Shown: positions 16,583-25,875 of the stretch, in pieces
Position numbering within the stretch: position 1 is the stretch's first letter
Layout of the letters: each line of letters starts with the position of its first letter
Source: Sphingomonadales bacterium
Lineage (GTDB): Bacteria; Pseudomonadota; Alphaproteobacteria; Sphingomonadales; Sphingomonadaceae
DNA: 64,000 nt
NCBI GenBank assembly: GCA_016704425.1
Contig: JADJAC010000009.1
Coordinates: forward strand, 1-64,000
Direction of reading: 5' to 3'
Notes under the pieces: generated by a model
What the model saw: only the letters and a program-made list of their open reading frames with translations
Database searches by the model: none
Told to the model about the DNA's origin: nothing
Translations under genes and position numbers: made by a program

Positions 16583-18053
16583 TCAGTGCTGCAGGGCCTT
16601 GACGATATCTTCGACCATCTTCTTTGCATCGGCGAGCAGCATCATCGTCTGGTCCATGTAGAACACATCATTGTCGACACCGGCATAGCCCACGCCCCCC
16701 ATCGAGCGCTTGATGAACATGATTGTCTTCGCCTTGTCCACATCGAACACCGGCATGCCATAGATGGGGGAAGACTTGTCCGTCTTCGCCGCAGGGTTCA
16801 CCACATCATTCGCACCGATGATGAAGGCGACATCGGTCTGCGCGAATTCGCCGTTGATGTCTTCCAGCTCAAACACTTCGTCATACGGCACATTGGCTTC
16901 GGCGAGCAGCACGTTCATATGCCCCGGCATCCGGCCCGCGACTGGGTGGATCGCATATTTGACGCGTACGCCCTTGGCTTTCAGCTGATCGCCCATTTCC
17001 CGCAGCACGTGCTGCGCCTGCGCCACCGCCATGCCATAGCCGGGCACGATGATCACTTGCTCGGCCTCGCCCAGCAGGAACGCTGCGTCTTCGGCGCTGC
17101 CGCGCTTCCAAGGGCGCTGCTCCTTGGCCTCGCCGCCTGCCGCACTGGCATCGACGCCGAACCCGCCCGCAATCACCGAAATGAAGCTGCGGTTCATCGC
17201 CTTGCACATGATGTAGGAGAGAATTGCGCCCGAGGAACCGACAAGCGCGCCGGTGATGATCATTGCCGTGTTGTGCAGCGTGAACCCCATCGCTGCTGCC
17301 GCCCAGCCGGAATAGGAATTGAGCATCGAGACGACGACCGGCATGTCCGCGCCGCCGATCGGGATGATCAGGAGGAATCCGATCAGGAAGGAGAGAGCGG
17401 TGACCGTGGCGATCACCCACAGCGATTGGTCCATCGTGAAATAGGCGGTAAGCCCAAGGATGCCCGCCAAGGTGCCAAGGTTGATCACGTGCCGCCCGGG
17501 CAGCATGATCGGTGCACCGCTCATCTTGCCGGCGAGCTTGAGGAACGCGATGACCGAGCCTGAGAAGGTGATTGCACCAATGGCAATGCCAAGGCCCATT
17601 TCGATCCGGCTCTGGGCCTCGATTATTCCGTCGGCACCGGCAATGCCAAACGCCTGCGGATTGAGGTAAGCTGCCCAACCGACCAGCACTGCGGCCATGC
17701 CGACGAGTGAGTGAAACGCCGCAACAAGCTGCGGCATGTCAGTCATCTTGATACGGCGAGCGGTGACCAGCCAATCCCCTGCCGCCGCCAAGGATAAGCG
17801 ACGGCGTCCAAGATCTTCAGGTTACAAGTCACAAATCATTTGGTGCAGGTGTCGAAGTGGTCGGACACTGCCACCCGCAAAGGAATATTTGTGCCAGCGT
17901 GGTCACCACCGCAATCAGCATGCCCAGTATGCCCATGCGGTTGCCGCGCTGTGACGTGCTCGGCGAGGACAGCCCCCGCAGCGCGAGAATGAACAGCACG
18001 CCCGATATCAGATAGGCCAGCATCGCCCAGGAAGGAGTGGCGACGTGTTCCAT
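16583..18053 (-). pseudogene. pntB: NAD(P) transhydrogenase beta subunit, frame-disrupted
   Basis: PntB is the NADP(H)-binding, proton-translocating subunit of the inner-membrane transhydrogenase. The N-terminal part lies at 17829-18053 (AMLAYLISGVLFILALRGL, two membrane segments) and stops after 74 residues. The rest, from VTARRIKMTDMPQLVAAFHS through the NADP-binding domain (IVPGYGMAVAQAQ, GANDVVNPAA), is open from about 17812 down to 16583 in another frame. About 44 codons separate the two conserved blocks where Escherichia coli PntB has about 25, so this is an insertion of roughly 50-60 bp plus a frame change, not a single base error. The gene starts inside the pntAb stop. Without repair no full-length PntB would be made. 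Confidence 0.8.
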
Positions 18054-18337
18054 CACTTCTTCTCCTTCTTCTTGTACATCGCCAGCATGCGCGCCGTCAC
18101 CGCAAACCCGCCGAAGATGTTCACCGAAGCTAGCACCACTGCGAGCAGGCCGAGCCACTTAGACGTGTCGCTACCTGCCGCTGCCGCAGCAATCAGAGCG
18201 CCAACCACAATCACCGAGGAAATCGCATTGGTCACCGCCATCAACGGCGTGTGCAAAGCGGGCGTGACGGACCAGACAACGTAATAGCCCACAAAGCAGG
18301 CCAGCACGAAGATGGAGAGGATTGAGATAAATTCCAT
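18053..18337 (-). CDS. pntAb: NAD(P) transhydrogenase subunit alpha part 2
   Basis: A 94-aa membrane protein with three hydrophobic segments: FISILSIFVLACFVGYYVVW, the conserved TPALHTPLMAVTNAIS, and VVLASVNIFGGFAVTARML. This is the separate PntAb subunit of alphaproteobacterial transhydrogenases, which holds part of the proton channel. Its TGA shares a base with the pntB ATG. Length and sequence are normal for the family. Upstream, the expected neighbour pntAa is displaced by an 800-bp gene. Confidence 0.95.
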   Translation of the reverse strand: MEFISILSIFVLACFVGYYVVWSVTPALHTPLMAVTNAISSVIVVGALIAAAAAGSDTSKWLGLLAVVLASVNIFGGFAVTARMLAMYKKKEKK

Positions 18338-18345
18338 TTTCGCTC

Positions 18346-19140
18346 CTAGCAGGCTCCGTTCCGTACAATCACAAAGGGCTGGCTCGGAATGGGACGATCA
18401 TTCCGGACTTCGATCGATTTCTCAGACTTGTTCAAAATGGTGAACGCGGCACCGCCAAACGATACCCTTTGACCAGAGACGTCCCCTGCCTTTGTATGCT
18501 TCTCGCCGAACAGCGGTATCGGCGTGCCGGAACCAAACGCCGTGAAAAATCTAGGATCGCCATCAAGCGGAGCTATTCCCGAGTAAACGATGCCGACAGA
18601 TGGTGCATTTCGCGTTCCCGCAACCGGAACTGTGCGATATCGGCTCCCGTCCAAATGTTGCAACGCTCCTTGCTTTGGAGCCTTCAAACCCAACAAGGGG
18701 ATTTCGTAAGGGCAACCGATCACTGGGAACGCACCATCGAAACTGCCGTCGCGTTCAAAATCGATCAGGCAGAATCTGCTTTCGTATTTTGAACTTCCAA
18801 TCAAGCCTTTCGATGTTCGAACTTCAGCCTTAGCCTGACAATAGACAGTCGCTGATGTTGGCTTTATGCCATAAACCCCACCTCCGGCCAATTGCAGGAG
18901 TTGATCTCCCTTCCCCGAAATCAATTGCCCGCCGTTTGGCAAACGAATGTCTTCATCCGCTTCCGCCAAGCCAACAGGTAACAGTCGCGTTTTCTGGACA
19001 AAATCGCCTTTTCTTACGGTGAATTTCTCCCGGTCGATCGTCGCCGGTTCTACGACCCAAAGCAGGAAAAACGTCTCGGCCTTTTCTTTAGCGCGCACTG
19101 AGGACGCGCCAAACGCAGCGCAAAAGACCGCAGCCAGCAC
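18346..19140 (-). CDS. Predicted periplasmic hypothetical protein inside the pnt operon
   Basis: The stop is 8 bp from pntAb. The frame encodes a signal-peptide-like stretch (LAAVFCAAFGASSVRA, cleavage near RA/KEK) and then ~240 residues of beta-rich sequence with several cysteines. I do not recognise the family. The hydrophobic signal extends upstream of the only available start (GTG 19140): codons before it read WLFGAISAV in frame, but no start codon follows the preceding stop. The original 5' end therefore looks lost where it joins pntAa, and the gene sits where pntAa and pntAb are normally adjacent. Confidence 0.6.
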   Translation of the reverse strand: MLAAVFCAAFGASSVRAKEKAETFFLLWVVEPATIDREKFTVRKGDFVQKTRLLPVGLAEADEDIRLPNGGQLISGKGDQLLQLAGGGVYGIKPTSATVYCQAKAEVRTSKGLIGSSKYESRFCLIDFERDGSFDGAFPVIGCPYEIPLLGLKAPKQGALQHLDGSRYRTVPVAGTRNAPSVGIVYSGIAPLDGDPRFFTAFGSGTPIPLFGEKHTKAGDVSGQRVSFGGAAFTILNKSEKSIEVRNDRPIPSQPFVIVRNGAC

Positions 19141-20315
19141 AGCCGATATTGCGCCGAATAGCCATCGTGTGGGGCAAATTGGCCTCGCCCCAGCAGCCTC
19201 TCATTCACAACCTTGCCACTCTTGGTCAGGCGGATGGCTGCAGTAATCTCGTCATCATCGGGCAGGACCGGCCGCCCGGCGTCCTTGTCCCAGAACGCGC
19301 TCAGGAAATTGAACAGGTTGCGCGCGAAGAGCGCGGATGTGTCCGCCGCGAGATGCGCCGGCGTATTCGAATAGCCCAGGATCTTCACGCCGTGCTTCAC
19401 AACAACTTCATCGGCCTTGCTGCCTTCGACGTTGCCGCCCTGCGCCACTGCCAGATCGAAGATCACGCTGCCCGGCTTCATCGACTTGATCTGCGCATCG
19501 GTGATCAGCCGTGGCGCGGCGCGTCCGGGGATCAGGGCAGTCGTGATCACGATATCCTGCTTGGCGATGTGGGACGAAACCAGTTCGGCCTGCGCCGCCT
19601 TGTATTCATCGGACATTTCGGTCGCATAGCCACCCGCGCCTTCGCCTTCGATGCCCGCGACATTCTCGACGAAGATCGCCTTTGCGCCCAGCGATTCAAT
19701 CTGTTCCTTCGTGGCCGAGCGCACGTCGGTTGCCGAAACCTGCGCACCGAGGCGGCGAGCCGTCGCGATTGCCTGCAGCCCCGCAACGCCGACGCCCATG
19801 ATGAAGGCGCGCGCAGCGCTGACTGTACCCGCGGCTGTCATCATCATCGGGAAGGCGCGCCCGAACGCACCGGCCGCATCGATTACAGCCTTGTACCCGG
19901 CGAGGTTCGATTGCGATGACAAGATGTCCATCGACTGTGCCCGCGTGATGCGCGGCATGAATTCCATGGCCAGCGCCTCGACTCCGGCCCTTGCATAGTC
20001 ATCGACACGTGCGCGCTGACCGAACGGATCCAGACCGGCCACAATCCAGGCGCCAGCCTTCACGCCCTTCAGGGATTTGGGATCCGGCCCCTGCACGCCC
20101 AGGACAATGTCCGCATCCTTGACAGTTGCAGCACCCGTTCCAAGCGTCGCACCAGCTGCCTCATAATCCGCGTCGGAGATCGATGCCCCGGCGCCCGCGC
20201 CCTTTTCCACGAACAGGCTCGCACCAAGACCAATGAATTTCTTCACAGTCTCGGGGGTTGCCGCGACCCGGCATTCGCCAGCCGCGGCTTCCTTAAGGAC
20301 AGCGATTTTGATCAC
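19050..20315 (-). CDS. pntAa: NAD(P) transhydrogenase subunit alpha part 1
   Basis: PntAa is the NAD(H)-binding soluble domain of proton-translocating transhydrogenase. It begins IKIAVLKEAAAGECRVAATP (GTG start at 20315) and has the dinucleotide-binding segment FIMGVGVAGLQAIATARRLG plus the mobile-loop region near KPGSVIFDLA. The normal C-terminus is reached near GKVVNERLLG. The frame then runs on for about 45 non-homologous residues (QFAPHDGYSAQYR...) and overlaps the start of the hypothetical gene by 91 bp. This C-terminal tail marks a recombination junction. The gene begins 1 bp after the oxidase subunit IV stop. Confidence 0.9.
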   Translation of the reverse strand: MIKIAVLKEAAAGECRVAATPETVKKFIGLGASLFVEKGAGAGASISDADYEAAGATLGTGAATVKDADIVLGVQGPDPKSLKGVKAGAWIVAGLDPFGQRARVDDYARAGVEALAMEFMPRITRAQSMDILSSQSNLAGYKAVIDAAGAFGRAFPMMMTAAGTVSAARAFIMGVGVAGLQAIATARRLGAQVSATDVRSATKEQIESLGAKAIFVENVAGIEGEGAGGYATEMSDEYKAAQAELVSSHIAKQDIVITTALIPGRAAPRLITDAQIKSMKPGSVIFDLAVAQGGNVEGSKADEVVVKHGVKILGYSNTPAHLAADTSALFARNLFNFLSAFWDKDAGRPVLPDDDEITAAIRLTKSGKVVNERLLGRGQFAPHDGYSAQYRLCWLRSFALRLARPQCALKKRPRRFSCFGS

Positions 20316-20316
20316 G

Positions 20317-20442
20317 TTAGCTGCCGATCAGGACGACAACGATCGCACCTACGACAAAAGAAGCCAAAGCGCCCCACTTGAGGAGGTTCATTACGCCCTC
20401 ATAGGTTTCGCGGTGCGCCTTCATGTCGCCATTGCCAGCCAT
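20317..20442 (-). CDS. aa3-type cytochrome c oxidase subunit IV family protein
   Basis: A 41-aa single-span protein: a short soluble start (MAGNGDMKAHRETYEGVMNL) and one membrane helix (ALASFVVGAIVVVLI). This matches the bacterial aa3 oxidase subunit IV family, small helices often encoded apart from the oxidase operon. ATG 20442 has AAGGGG upstream. Its stop is 1 bp from the pntAa start, so it heads the pnt transcript. Confidence 0.85.
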   Translation of the reverse strand: MAGNGDMKAHRETYEGVMNLLKWGALASFVVGAIVVVLIGS

Positions 20443-20587
20443 GTCTTTCCCCTTGATTCCAAAATTGCTGATCGAAGCCTTAGCCAGCGCAGCCCGCATT
20501 CTCAACTAGCGAAATGCCCCTTCGCCGCATTGGCAGCGTGATCCATGTCACAGCGTAGCATTAAGCGCATGTTTACTATGCCCCGTT

Positions 20588-22036
20588 ATGGGACAGTCTT
20601 ATGACGCGCTGGACACTATCCGCATGACGCCCGGGGGCAACCGCATTCTGATGCTCGTCGATGACGAGCCGGCCCAGACGCGGCTTGTGACGGCGCTTGC
20701 GGCGCGCGCAGGGTGGCGGACATTGGGCGTTTCAGATGCCGACTCGGCACTCGAAACCCTTGAAACGCGCGATGGCATGCTGCTCGACGCGATTCTGATC
20801 GACCAGGCCATGCCCGGTGGCGACACGACATCGCTGATCTCCAAAATTCGCGAGCTTCGCCCCGATCTCCCCATTTTGATGCTCACAGCATTGAGCTCGG
20901 TCGAAGTCGCGGTCGATGCCATGCGTGCTGGCGCGACGGATTTTCTGGCCAAGCCCATTGCCCCGGACCGGCTGCTTGCGGCTTTGGACGGTGCCGTCAG
21001 TGCAAAGAGCCTTGCGGGAGAACTCCGCCCGCTCACCGAAAAAATTTCCACTCCGCTCGGCTTCGGCGAAATTGTCGGTTCGAACCCGGAATTCAGGGCA
21101 GCGCTTCCTGTTGCCGCAAAGGCAGCGCGCGCGCGCATTCCCGTTCTGATCGAAGGCGAAAGCGGGGTTGGGAAGGAAGTTGTTGCGGACGCGATTCACG
21201 CCGCCTCCCCGCGGGAAAAGAAGCCGTTCATTGCGATCAACTGCGGGGCGATTCCCTCCAACCTGATCGAATCCGAATTGTTCGGGCATGAGAAGGGCGC
21301 CTTCACCGGTGCCTTCACACGGCATATCGGAAAATTCCAGGACGCTGACGGCGGAACCCTGTTCCTCGACGAAATCGGCGAAATGCCACTCGAAGCGCAG
21401 GTCAAGCTCTTGCGCGTCATCCAGACGGGAGAGGTTCATCCGATTGGCGCGCGGGGCTTTCGCGAAGTCGATGTCCGGATCATTGCAGCAACCAACAAGA
21501 CGTTGCTGGATGAAGTCGAAGCCGGACGGTTCCGGGAAGATCTCTACTACCGACTGGCCGTCGTGCAGGTCGTGATTCCGCCACTGCGCGAGCGGCGCAG
21601 CGACATCCCGGCGCTAGCCCGTCACTTGCTGGCCCGCATTGCCCGCCAGCCGGGATTGCGAAGCCTTGGCATTACGGACGGTGCCCTTGGAGTCCTTGCA
21701 AGCTATGACTGGCCCGGCAATGTCCGACAGTTGCAGAACGCCTTGTTCCGCGCCGCCGTGCTTTGCGAAGGTGACGCGCTTACATCACAGGATTTTCCCG
21801 AAATCTCGAGCAAGTCTTCGTCATTGCTTGTCTCTTCGGCGGCAAGCGAAGCAGGCATAACGCTCTATGATACCGACGGCCACCTGCGCCCGCTCGAATC
21901 GATCGAGGCCGATGTTATCCGGCTCGCAATCGGTCATTACCGCGGTCGCATGACCGAAGTTGCCCGGCGTCTCGGAATTGGCCGCTCGACGCTTTATCGC
22001 AAGCTCGCAGAACTCGGCATCAGCGACGCCGCCTGA
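20588..22036 (+). CDS. Sigma-54-dependent response regulator (NtrC family)
   Basis: A 482-aa three-domain protein. Residues ~18-130 are a receiver (ILMLVDDEPAQ, phospho-acceptor Asp in ILIDQAMPGG, Lys in FLAKPIAP). Residues ~160-390 are an AAA+ domain with Walker A EGESGVGKE, the sigma-54 contact loop GAFTGA, and Walker B GGTLFLDEIGEM. The C-terminus (MTEVARRLGIGRSTLYRKL) is a Fis-type helix-turn-helix. It should activate sigma-54 promoters on phosphorylation. No cognate kinase is adjacent. It is transcribed divergently from the oxidase IV/pnt unit. Confidence 0.93.
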   Translation: MGQSYDALDTIRMTPGGNRILMLVDDEPAQTRLVTALAARAGWRTLGVSDADSALETLETRDGMLLDAILIDQAMPGGDTTSLISKIRELRPDLPILMLTALSSVEVAVDAMRAGATDFLAKPIAPDRLLAALDGAVSAKSLAGELRPLTEKISTPLGFGEIVGSNPEFRAALPVAAKAARARIPVLIEGESGVGKEVVADAIHAASPREKKPFIAINCGAIPSNLIESELFGHEKGAFTGAFTRHIGKFQDADGGTLFLDEIGEMPLEAQVKLLRVIQTGEVHPIGARGFREVDVRIIAATNKTLLDEVEAGRFREDLYYRLAVVQVVIPPLRERRSDIPALARHLLARIARQPGLRSLGITDGALGVLASYDWPGNVRQLQNALFRAAVLCEGDALTSQDFPEISSKSSSLLVSSAASEAGITLYDTDGHLRPLESIEADVIRLAIGHYRGRMTEVARRLGIGRSTLYRKLAELGISDAA

Positions 22037-22142
22037 CACATTTGCGGGCAGTTGAAGCCATTGCCTTTGCTTGCAAATCGTCATAGCCGCTGCTGAGTTC
22101 TGGCCTTCGAAGAAGGGTCGTAAAGCGGGGAGTGCCGTGACG

Positions 22143-23753
22143 ATGCAATTGGTGGCGCAATTCGAAGCGCAATTCACCAAGGCTGCCGCTGCTCTTGCTC
22201 TGCGTTGTTCGAGGAATGGCAAGCTTGAGGCGGAGCTGCTCGATCAACACCAGATCTGCTGCTACGAACTTGCCTTTGCCGCGTCTGAACTTTTTGCCGC
22301 GCGCGAAATGTTGCGCGAACCCTGCGGAGCCGCTTCGGACCTTGCCCAAGCCTTTCTTGCACTGGCCTTGCCAAGCACATTGCAGCGCCTTGACGCAATC
22401 GGGATCGAGCTCGAATGCAATCTGGACCTTGCAGGCCTTCGTGGTGCAGCTGACTATCTGAAGGTGCAGCGAAGCGGCAGCGGCAGGGCGCTGGCCGAAA
22501 TCGGCTGGGCGATCATTGACGGCCGCATCGATTTCACCCGCCTTGATACCAACGCGCATGTCGACATGATGCGTGAGACCTTTCAGCGCTTCGGGCAGGA
22601 CCATGTCGCGCCAATCGCGGGAGACATCCACCGCCATGACCATGACATACCTGAATCCCTGCTCGAACAGCTAAGGGAAATGGGCGTGTTCGGTCTTTCG
22701 GTTCCCATGCGATTTGGCGGAAGCGCGCCTGATGAGGGCGATGATACGCTTGCCATGATTGCCGTGACCGAGGCCCTGTCCGAAGCCTCTCTGGGCGCCG
22801 CCGGGAGCCTCATCACGCGACCCGAGATACTGACGCGTGCCATTCTTTCAGGCGGCACAGACAGCCAGAAGGAACGTTGGCTGCCGAGGATCGCAGTCGG
22901 GGATCCGCTCGTCGCCATTGCGATAACCGAGCCCGATTTCGGATCCGATGCTGCCAGTCTCAGCCTTCGGGGCCAGCGAACCGAAGGCGGATGGATCCTC
23001 AATGGCGCAAAGACCTGGTGCACTTTTGCAGGCAAAGCAGGCCTGCTGATGGTTGTCACCAGAACAGGCGGTGCCGAAGGTTACAAGGGGCTCAGCATCC
23101 TGCTCGTCGAAAAACCCTCCTTCGACGGTCATGCCTTCGACTTTCATCAACCGACCGGCGGTCGGCTGAGTGGCAGAGCCATTCCAACGATCGGCTATCG
23201 CGGGATGCATAGTTTCGATCTGGCGTTCGAAGACCTTTTTGTGCCTGACGCCAATGTTCTTGGCGAAACCAGAGGGCTGGGCAACGGCTTCTACTACACC
23301 ATGGCCGGCATGACCGGTGGCCGCATCCAGACCGCCGGGCGAGCCTGCGGCCTGATGGCAGCCGCCATTAAGGCGGCCATTCGCTATTCCGAGGACCGGC
23401 ATGTATTCGGAAATCAGCTTGGCGCATTCCAGCTGACCCAGGCGAAGATTGCGATGATGGCCGCACGCTATGTTGCTTGCCGCCAGCTTGCCTATCGCGT
23501 TGGAACGATGCTCGACGCAGGTGAAGGCCAGATGGAAGCAAGCCTTGCAAAGCTTTACGCCTGCCGTTCTGCCGAACTCGTCACCAGAGAGGCTCTGCAG
23601 ATACACGGCGGCATGGGCTATGCCGAAGAAACTTCGGTCAGCCGTTATTTCGTCGACGCGCGCGTCCTTTCGATTTTCGAGGGTGCCGAGGAAACGCTTG
23701 CCCTGAAAGTCGTTGCGCGCGAACTGCTCCAGCGCGCGCTCGGCCTCGGTTAG
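22143..23753 (+). CDS. Acyl-CoA dehydrogenase, methylsuccinyl-CoA dehydrogenase-like
   Basis: About 536 aa, well above the ~380 of ordinary acyl-CoA dehydrogenases. The first ~140 residues are an all-helical extension (LDQHQICCYELAFAASEL). The core has AIAITEPDFGSDAASL, WILNGAKTWCTFAGKAGL, FAD-binding IHGGMGYAEE and a terminal FEGAEETLALKVVA. The extension and motifs such as TIGYRGMHSFDLAFE match the (2S)-methylsuccinyl-CoA dehydrogenase group of the ethylmalonyl-CoA pathway, but no other pathway gene is nearby, so the substrate is an inference. GGGGAG lies upstream of GTG 22137 and ATG 22143; either may be the start. It overlaps the convergent SLOG-SLATT gene by 4 bp. Confidence 0.8.
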   Translation: MQLVAQFEAQFTKAAAALALRCSRNGKLEAELLDQHQICCYELAFAASELFAAREMLREPCGAASDLAQAFLALALPSTLQRLDAIGIELECNLDLAGLRGAADYLKVQRSGSGRALAEIGWAIIDGRIDFTRLDTNAHVDMMRETFQRFGQDHVAPIAGDIHRHDHDIPESLLEQLREMGVFGLSVPMRFGGSAPDEGDDTLAMIAVTEALSEASLGAAGSLITRPEILTRAILSGGTDSQKERWLPRIAVGDPLVAIAITEPDFGSDAASLSLRGQRTEGGWILNGAKTWCTFAGKAGLLMVVTRTGGAEGYKGLSILLVEKPSFDGHAFDFHQPTGGRLSGRAIPTIGYRGMHSFDLAFEDLFVPDANVLGETRGLGNGFYYTMAGMTGGRIQTAGRACGLMAAAIKAAIRYSEDRHVFGNQLGAFQLTQAKIAMMAARYVACRQLAYRVGTMLDAGEGQMEASLAKLYACRSAELVTREALQIHGGMGYAEETSVSRYFVDARVLSIFEGAEETLALKVVARELLQRALGLG

Positions 23754-25726
23754 ACCGGAACGGCAATCTGTTTGCCGGCAAATACCGATTGCCAGTTCTC
23801 GATTTCGGCGACCACGATATCGTCAATCACATGAGCAAGGTCTGCAACCTGTGCATAGCGGATATGTCCGTCCGCAACCTTCGCGAGATCTTTGATCCTC
23901 TGTTCGACCGCCTCGAGCTTTTCCGCCGTCACGTCAGAAATGGCCGCAAAGCGTTCGAAGTCACCAAAATAGCGGATGCCGGCAAAAGCGCCGCCTAGCG
24001 CTGGAAGCGCCACGCCAAGAAAGGTGAAGGATTTGGACACATTATGGGCGGTCGCTTCCGGGATGAGGCCAAGCGCGCTGCCCGCAACGAGGCCGAGATA
24101 GGTCGCGACAGCCGCAACGGCGAGGCTTAACAGGATTTCGGACAAACGGTCGAGCTTGTGATGAACTGTCGTGAGCCTTTTGGACTTGCCACTGTGGTAA
24201 GCCCGCTGAAGCGTCGCATGGTGCCAAAGCAGATCTTCGAATGCAGTTCTGAGATAGGCTTGCGTGACCACAATGCGCGGAAGGCCCAGCTCCCTGAGCG
24301 CAAGACGGGCATAGTGTTCCGGCCATTGCGTGTCGGACCCTCGTGGCCAGCGCCCCGGCGATCGCGCGACGCCAAGCAGCAGCAGGATCGGCGCATGGCG
24401 GAAATATTCGGCGACGCGGCGCGTTTCGAACCAGCGTCCATGCCAGCGCCGTTTCCGCCCGACTGAGGTGATACCGAGGATTGCGACAAGCAGCAGGAAC
24501 TCGAACAGGGCAAATGGCCATTTGGAATCGGGGCTTGCAAATGGAAGATAGGATACCCCGCCAATAATCGCGAATGCAGAAAGCAGGAAGTTGGTCACCA
24601 TTCCGCCCCGATAGGCATCCGAAAGATAAGTCGAAAGGCCATCGGCCCAGGCGAAACGCTGCAGAACCTGAGCGTCGATCTTGTCGACAAAGGCTTGATC
24701 GCTACCCGGAAGGCCGCGCGCCGTTGCCAGGAGGGGGGCGCCGGAACCCTTCGCAATCGCTTCGGGACGCTCGTATCTCTGAACGAGGCTGGCCAATGCT
24801 CGCCGCAAGCTGCCGCCGCCAAAGACAGCTTCGATCCGACGATAGGCATGGAACCGGCGGTGGCTGCGCGTTTGCCAATGTTCGGTGTGAAAGCGTTTGG
24901 CGCGCTCGCTTTGGTCGGTCGACGACGGTTGCACAACCGATTCAATCAGCGCAGCGATTTCCTCTGCAGATTGCGCGGACCCTTCGGCATGAAGCGATTC
25001 AGGCGTCCGAAGAATGGTCCAACGCTCGGGATTGCGTGCATCGATCCAGATGACAGGAGCACCGTGCGCAAGCGCTGCTGCAATCGTATGGCGAGTTCCC
25101 CCGACAGCGCCGGGCGTGATACCATCCCAAACGGCAATCAGGACGTCCGATTGTTCGATCATGATGCGCCCGGCTGCGGCGACCCTTTCGGAACACAAGG
25201 TCGCAAAGGCCGAAGCCGCCGTTGGGTCGTTGGGCGAACGCAGCGATTCGATGTAACGATGCGTGATCGCTTCATCCTGTTCTGCCAGTTCAAAACAAAG
25301 GGCGCGGGCGGCCAATGCGCGGATATGTTCAGCCCGCGCGCCCGCTTCCGCGCAATCCGGACTCTCACCGGCGATGATGGCCAGGGCGTCTTCCGCTGTT
25401 TCAGGGTGAGCGTTGATTGCCGCGTTCAAGGCGAGGCCGAAAGGTAGTGGCGCTACAATGTCCCAATTGCGAAGCAGTGCCTGTTCTACGGACATGAGGT
25501 CCGCACCATGTGCCAGAAGCGAATGAAGTCGCGTCGGGGCAATTGCATCGCCTTGCCTTGCCACGACCGTGCCGATTATATCGCAGAGGGAGCCCAATGC
25601 AGCATCCACGGCTGCATGGTTCCTGCCAAAAACCGGGTTGCTGTAGCGATGTCCGGTTATTCCGACACAGAGGCGCGCCATGGGCAATGTGATTGAGCCG
25701 GTCAATCCGGCAGACGACGGTTTCAT
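23750..25726 (-). CDS. Predicted SLOG-SLATT domain membrane protein (possible defence or stress effector)
   Basis: About 658 aa, normally left hypothetical. The N-terminal ~250 residues begin near CVGITGHRYSNPVFG and contain DVLIAVWDGITPGAVGGTRHTI followed by GAPVIWID, the layout of a Rossmann-like SLOG nucleotide-sensing domain. The C-terminal half has two pairs of hydrophobic helices (MVTNFLLSAFAIIGGVSYL, FALFEFLLLVAILGI; LSEILLSLAVAAVATYLGLV, FLGVALPALGGAFAGI) separated by a basic region and ending in a coiled helix. This resembles the SLATT two-helix effectors associated with SLOG/SMODS conflict systems. ATG 25726 or 25681 is the likely start. It stands alone between metabolic genes. Confidence 0.6.
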   Translation of the reverse strand: MKPSSAGLTGSITLPMARLCVGITGHRYSNPVFGRNHAAVDAALGSLCDIIGTVVARQGDAIAPTRLHSLLAHGADLMSVEQALLRNWDIVAPLPFGLALNAAINAHPETAEDALAIIAGESPDCAEAGARAEHIRALAARALCFELAEQDEAITHRYIESLRSPNDPTAASAFATLCSERVAAAGRIMIEQSDVLIAVWDGITPGAVGGTRHTIAAALAHGAPVIWIDARNPERWTILRTPESLHAEGSAQSAEEIAALIESVVQPSSTDQSERAKRFHTEHWQTRSHRRFHAYRRIEAVFGGGSLRRALASLVQRYERPEAIAKGSGAPLLATARGLPGSDQAFVDKIDAQVLQRFAWADGLSTYLSDAYRGGMVTNFLLSAFAIIGGVSYLPFASPDSKWPFALFEFLLLVAILGITSVGRKRRWHGRWFETRRVAEYFRHAPILLLLGVARSPGRWPRGSDTQWPEHYARLALRELGLPRIVVTQAYLRTAFEDLLWHHATLQRAYHSGKSKRLTTVHHKLDRLSEILLSLAVAAVATYLGLVAGSALGLIPEATAHNVSKSFTFLGVALPALGGAFAGIRYFGDFERFAAISDVTAEKLEAVEQRIKDLAKVADGHIRYAQVADLAHVIDDIVVAEIENWQSVFAGKQIAVPV

Positions 25727-25875
25727 TCCCCCATCGTAGCAACCGCGTCTCTTGCGGCAAGTCCCAGCAGCGCAGATCCATCGACCGACCCGGTCAACCG
25801 CAGGTGCCATGTTTCCTGCTTGTCGCCACGGCATCATTTTCATAACCAATGGCTTCCACGTGACGGGAAGCACAA

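Noticed and set aside
16586..17563. A 325-codon frame antisense to pntB
   Set aside because: His/Arg/Asp-rich shadow of a conserved transhydrogenase gene.
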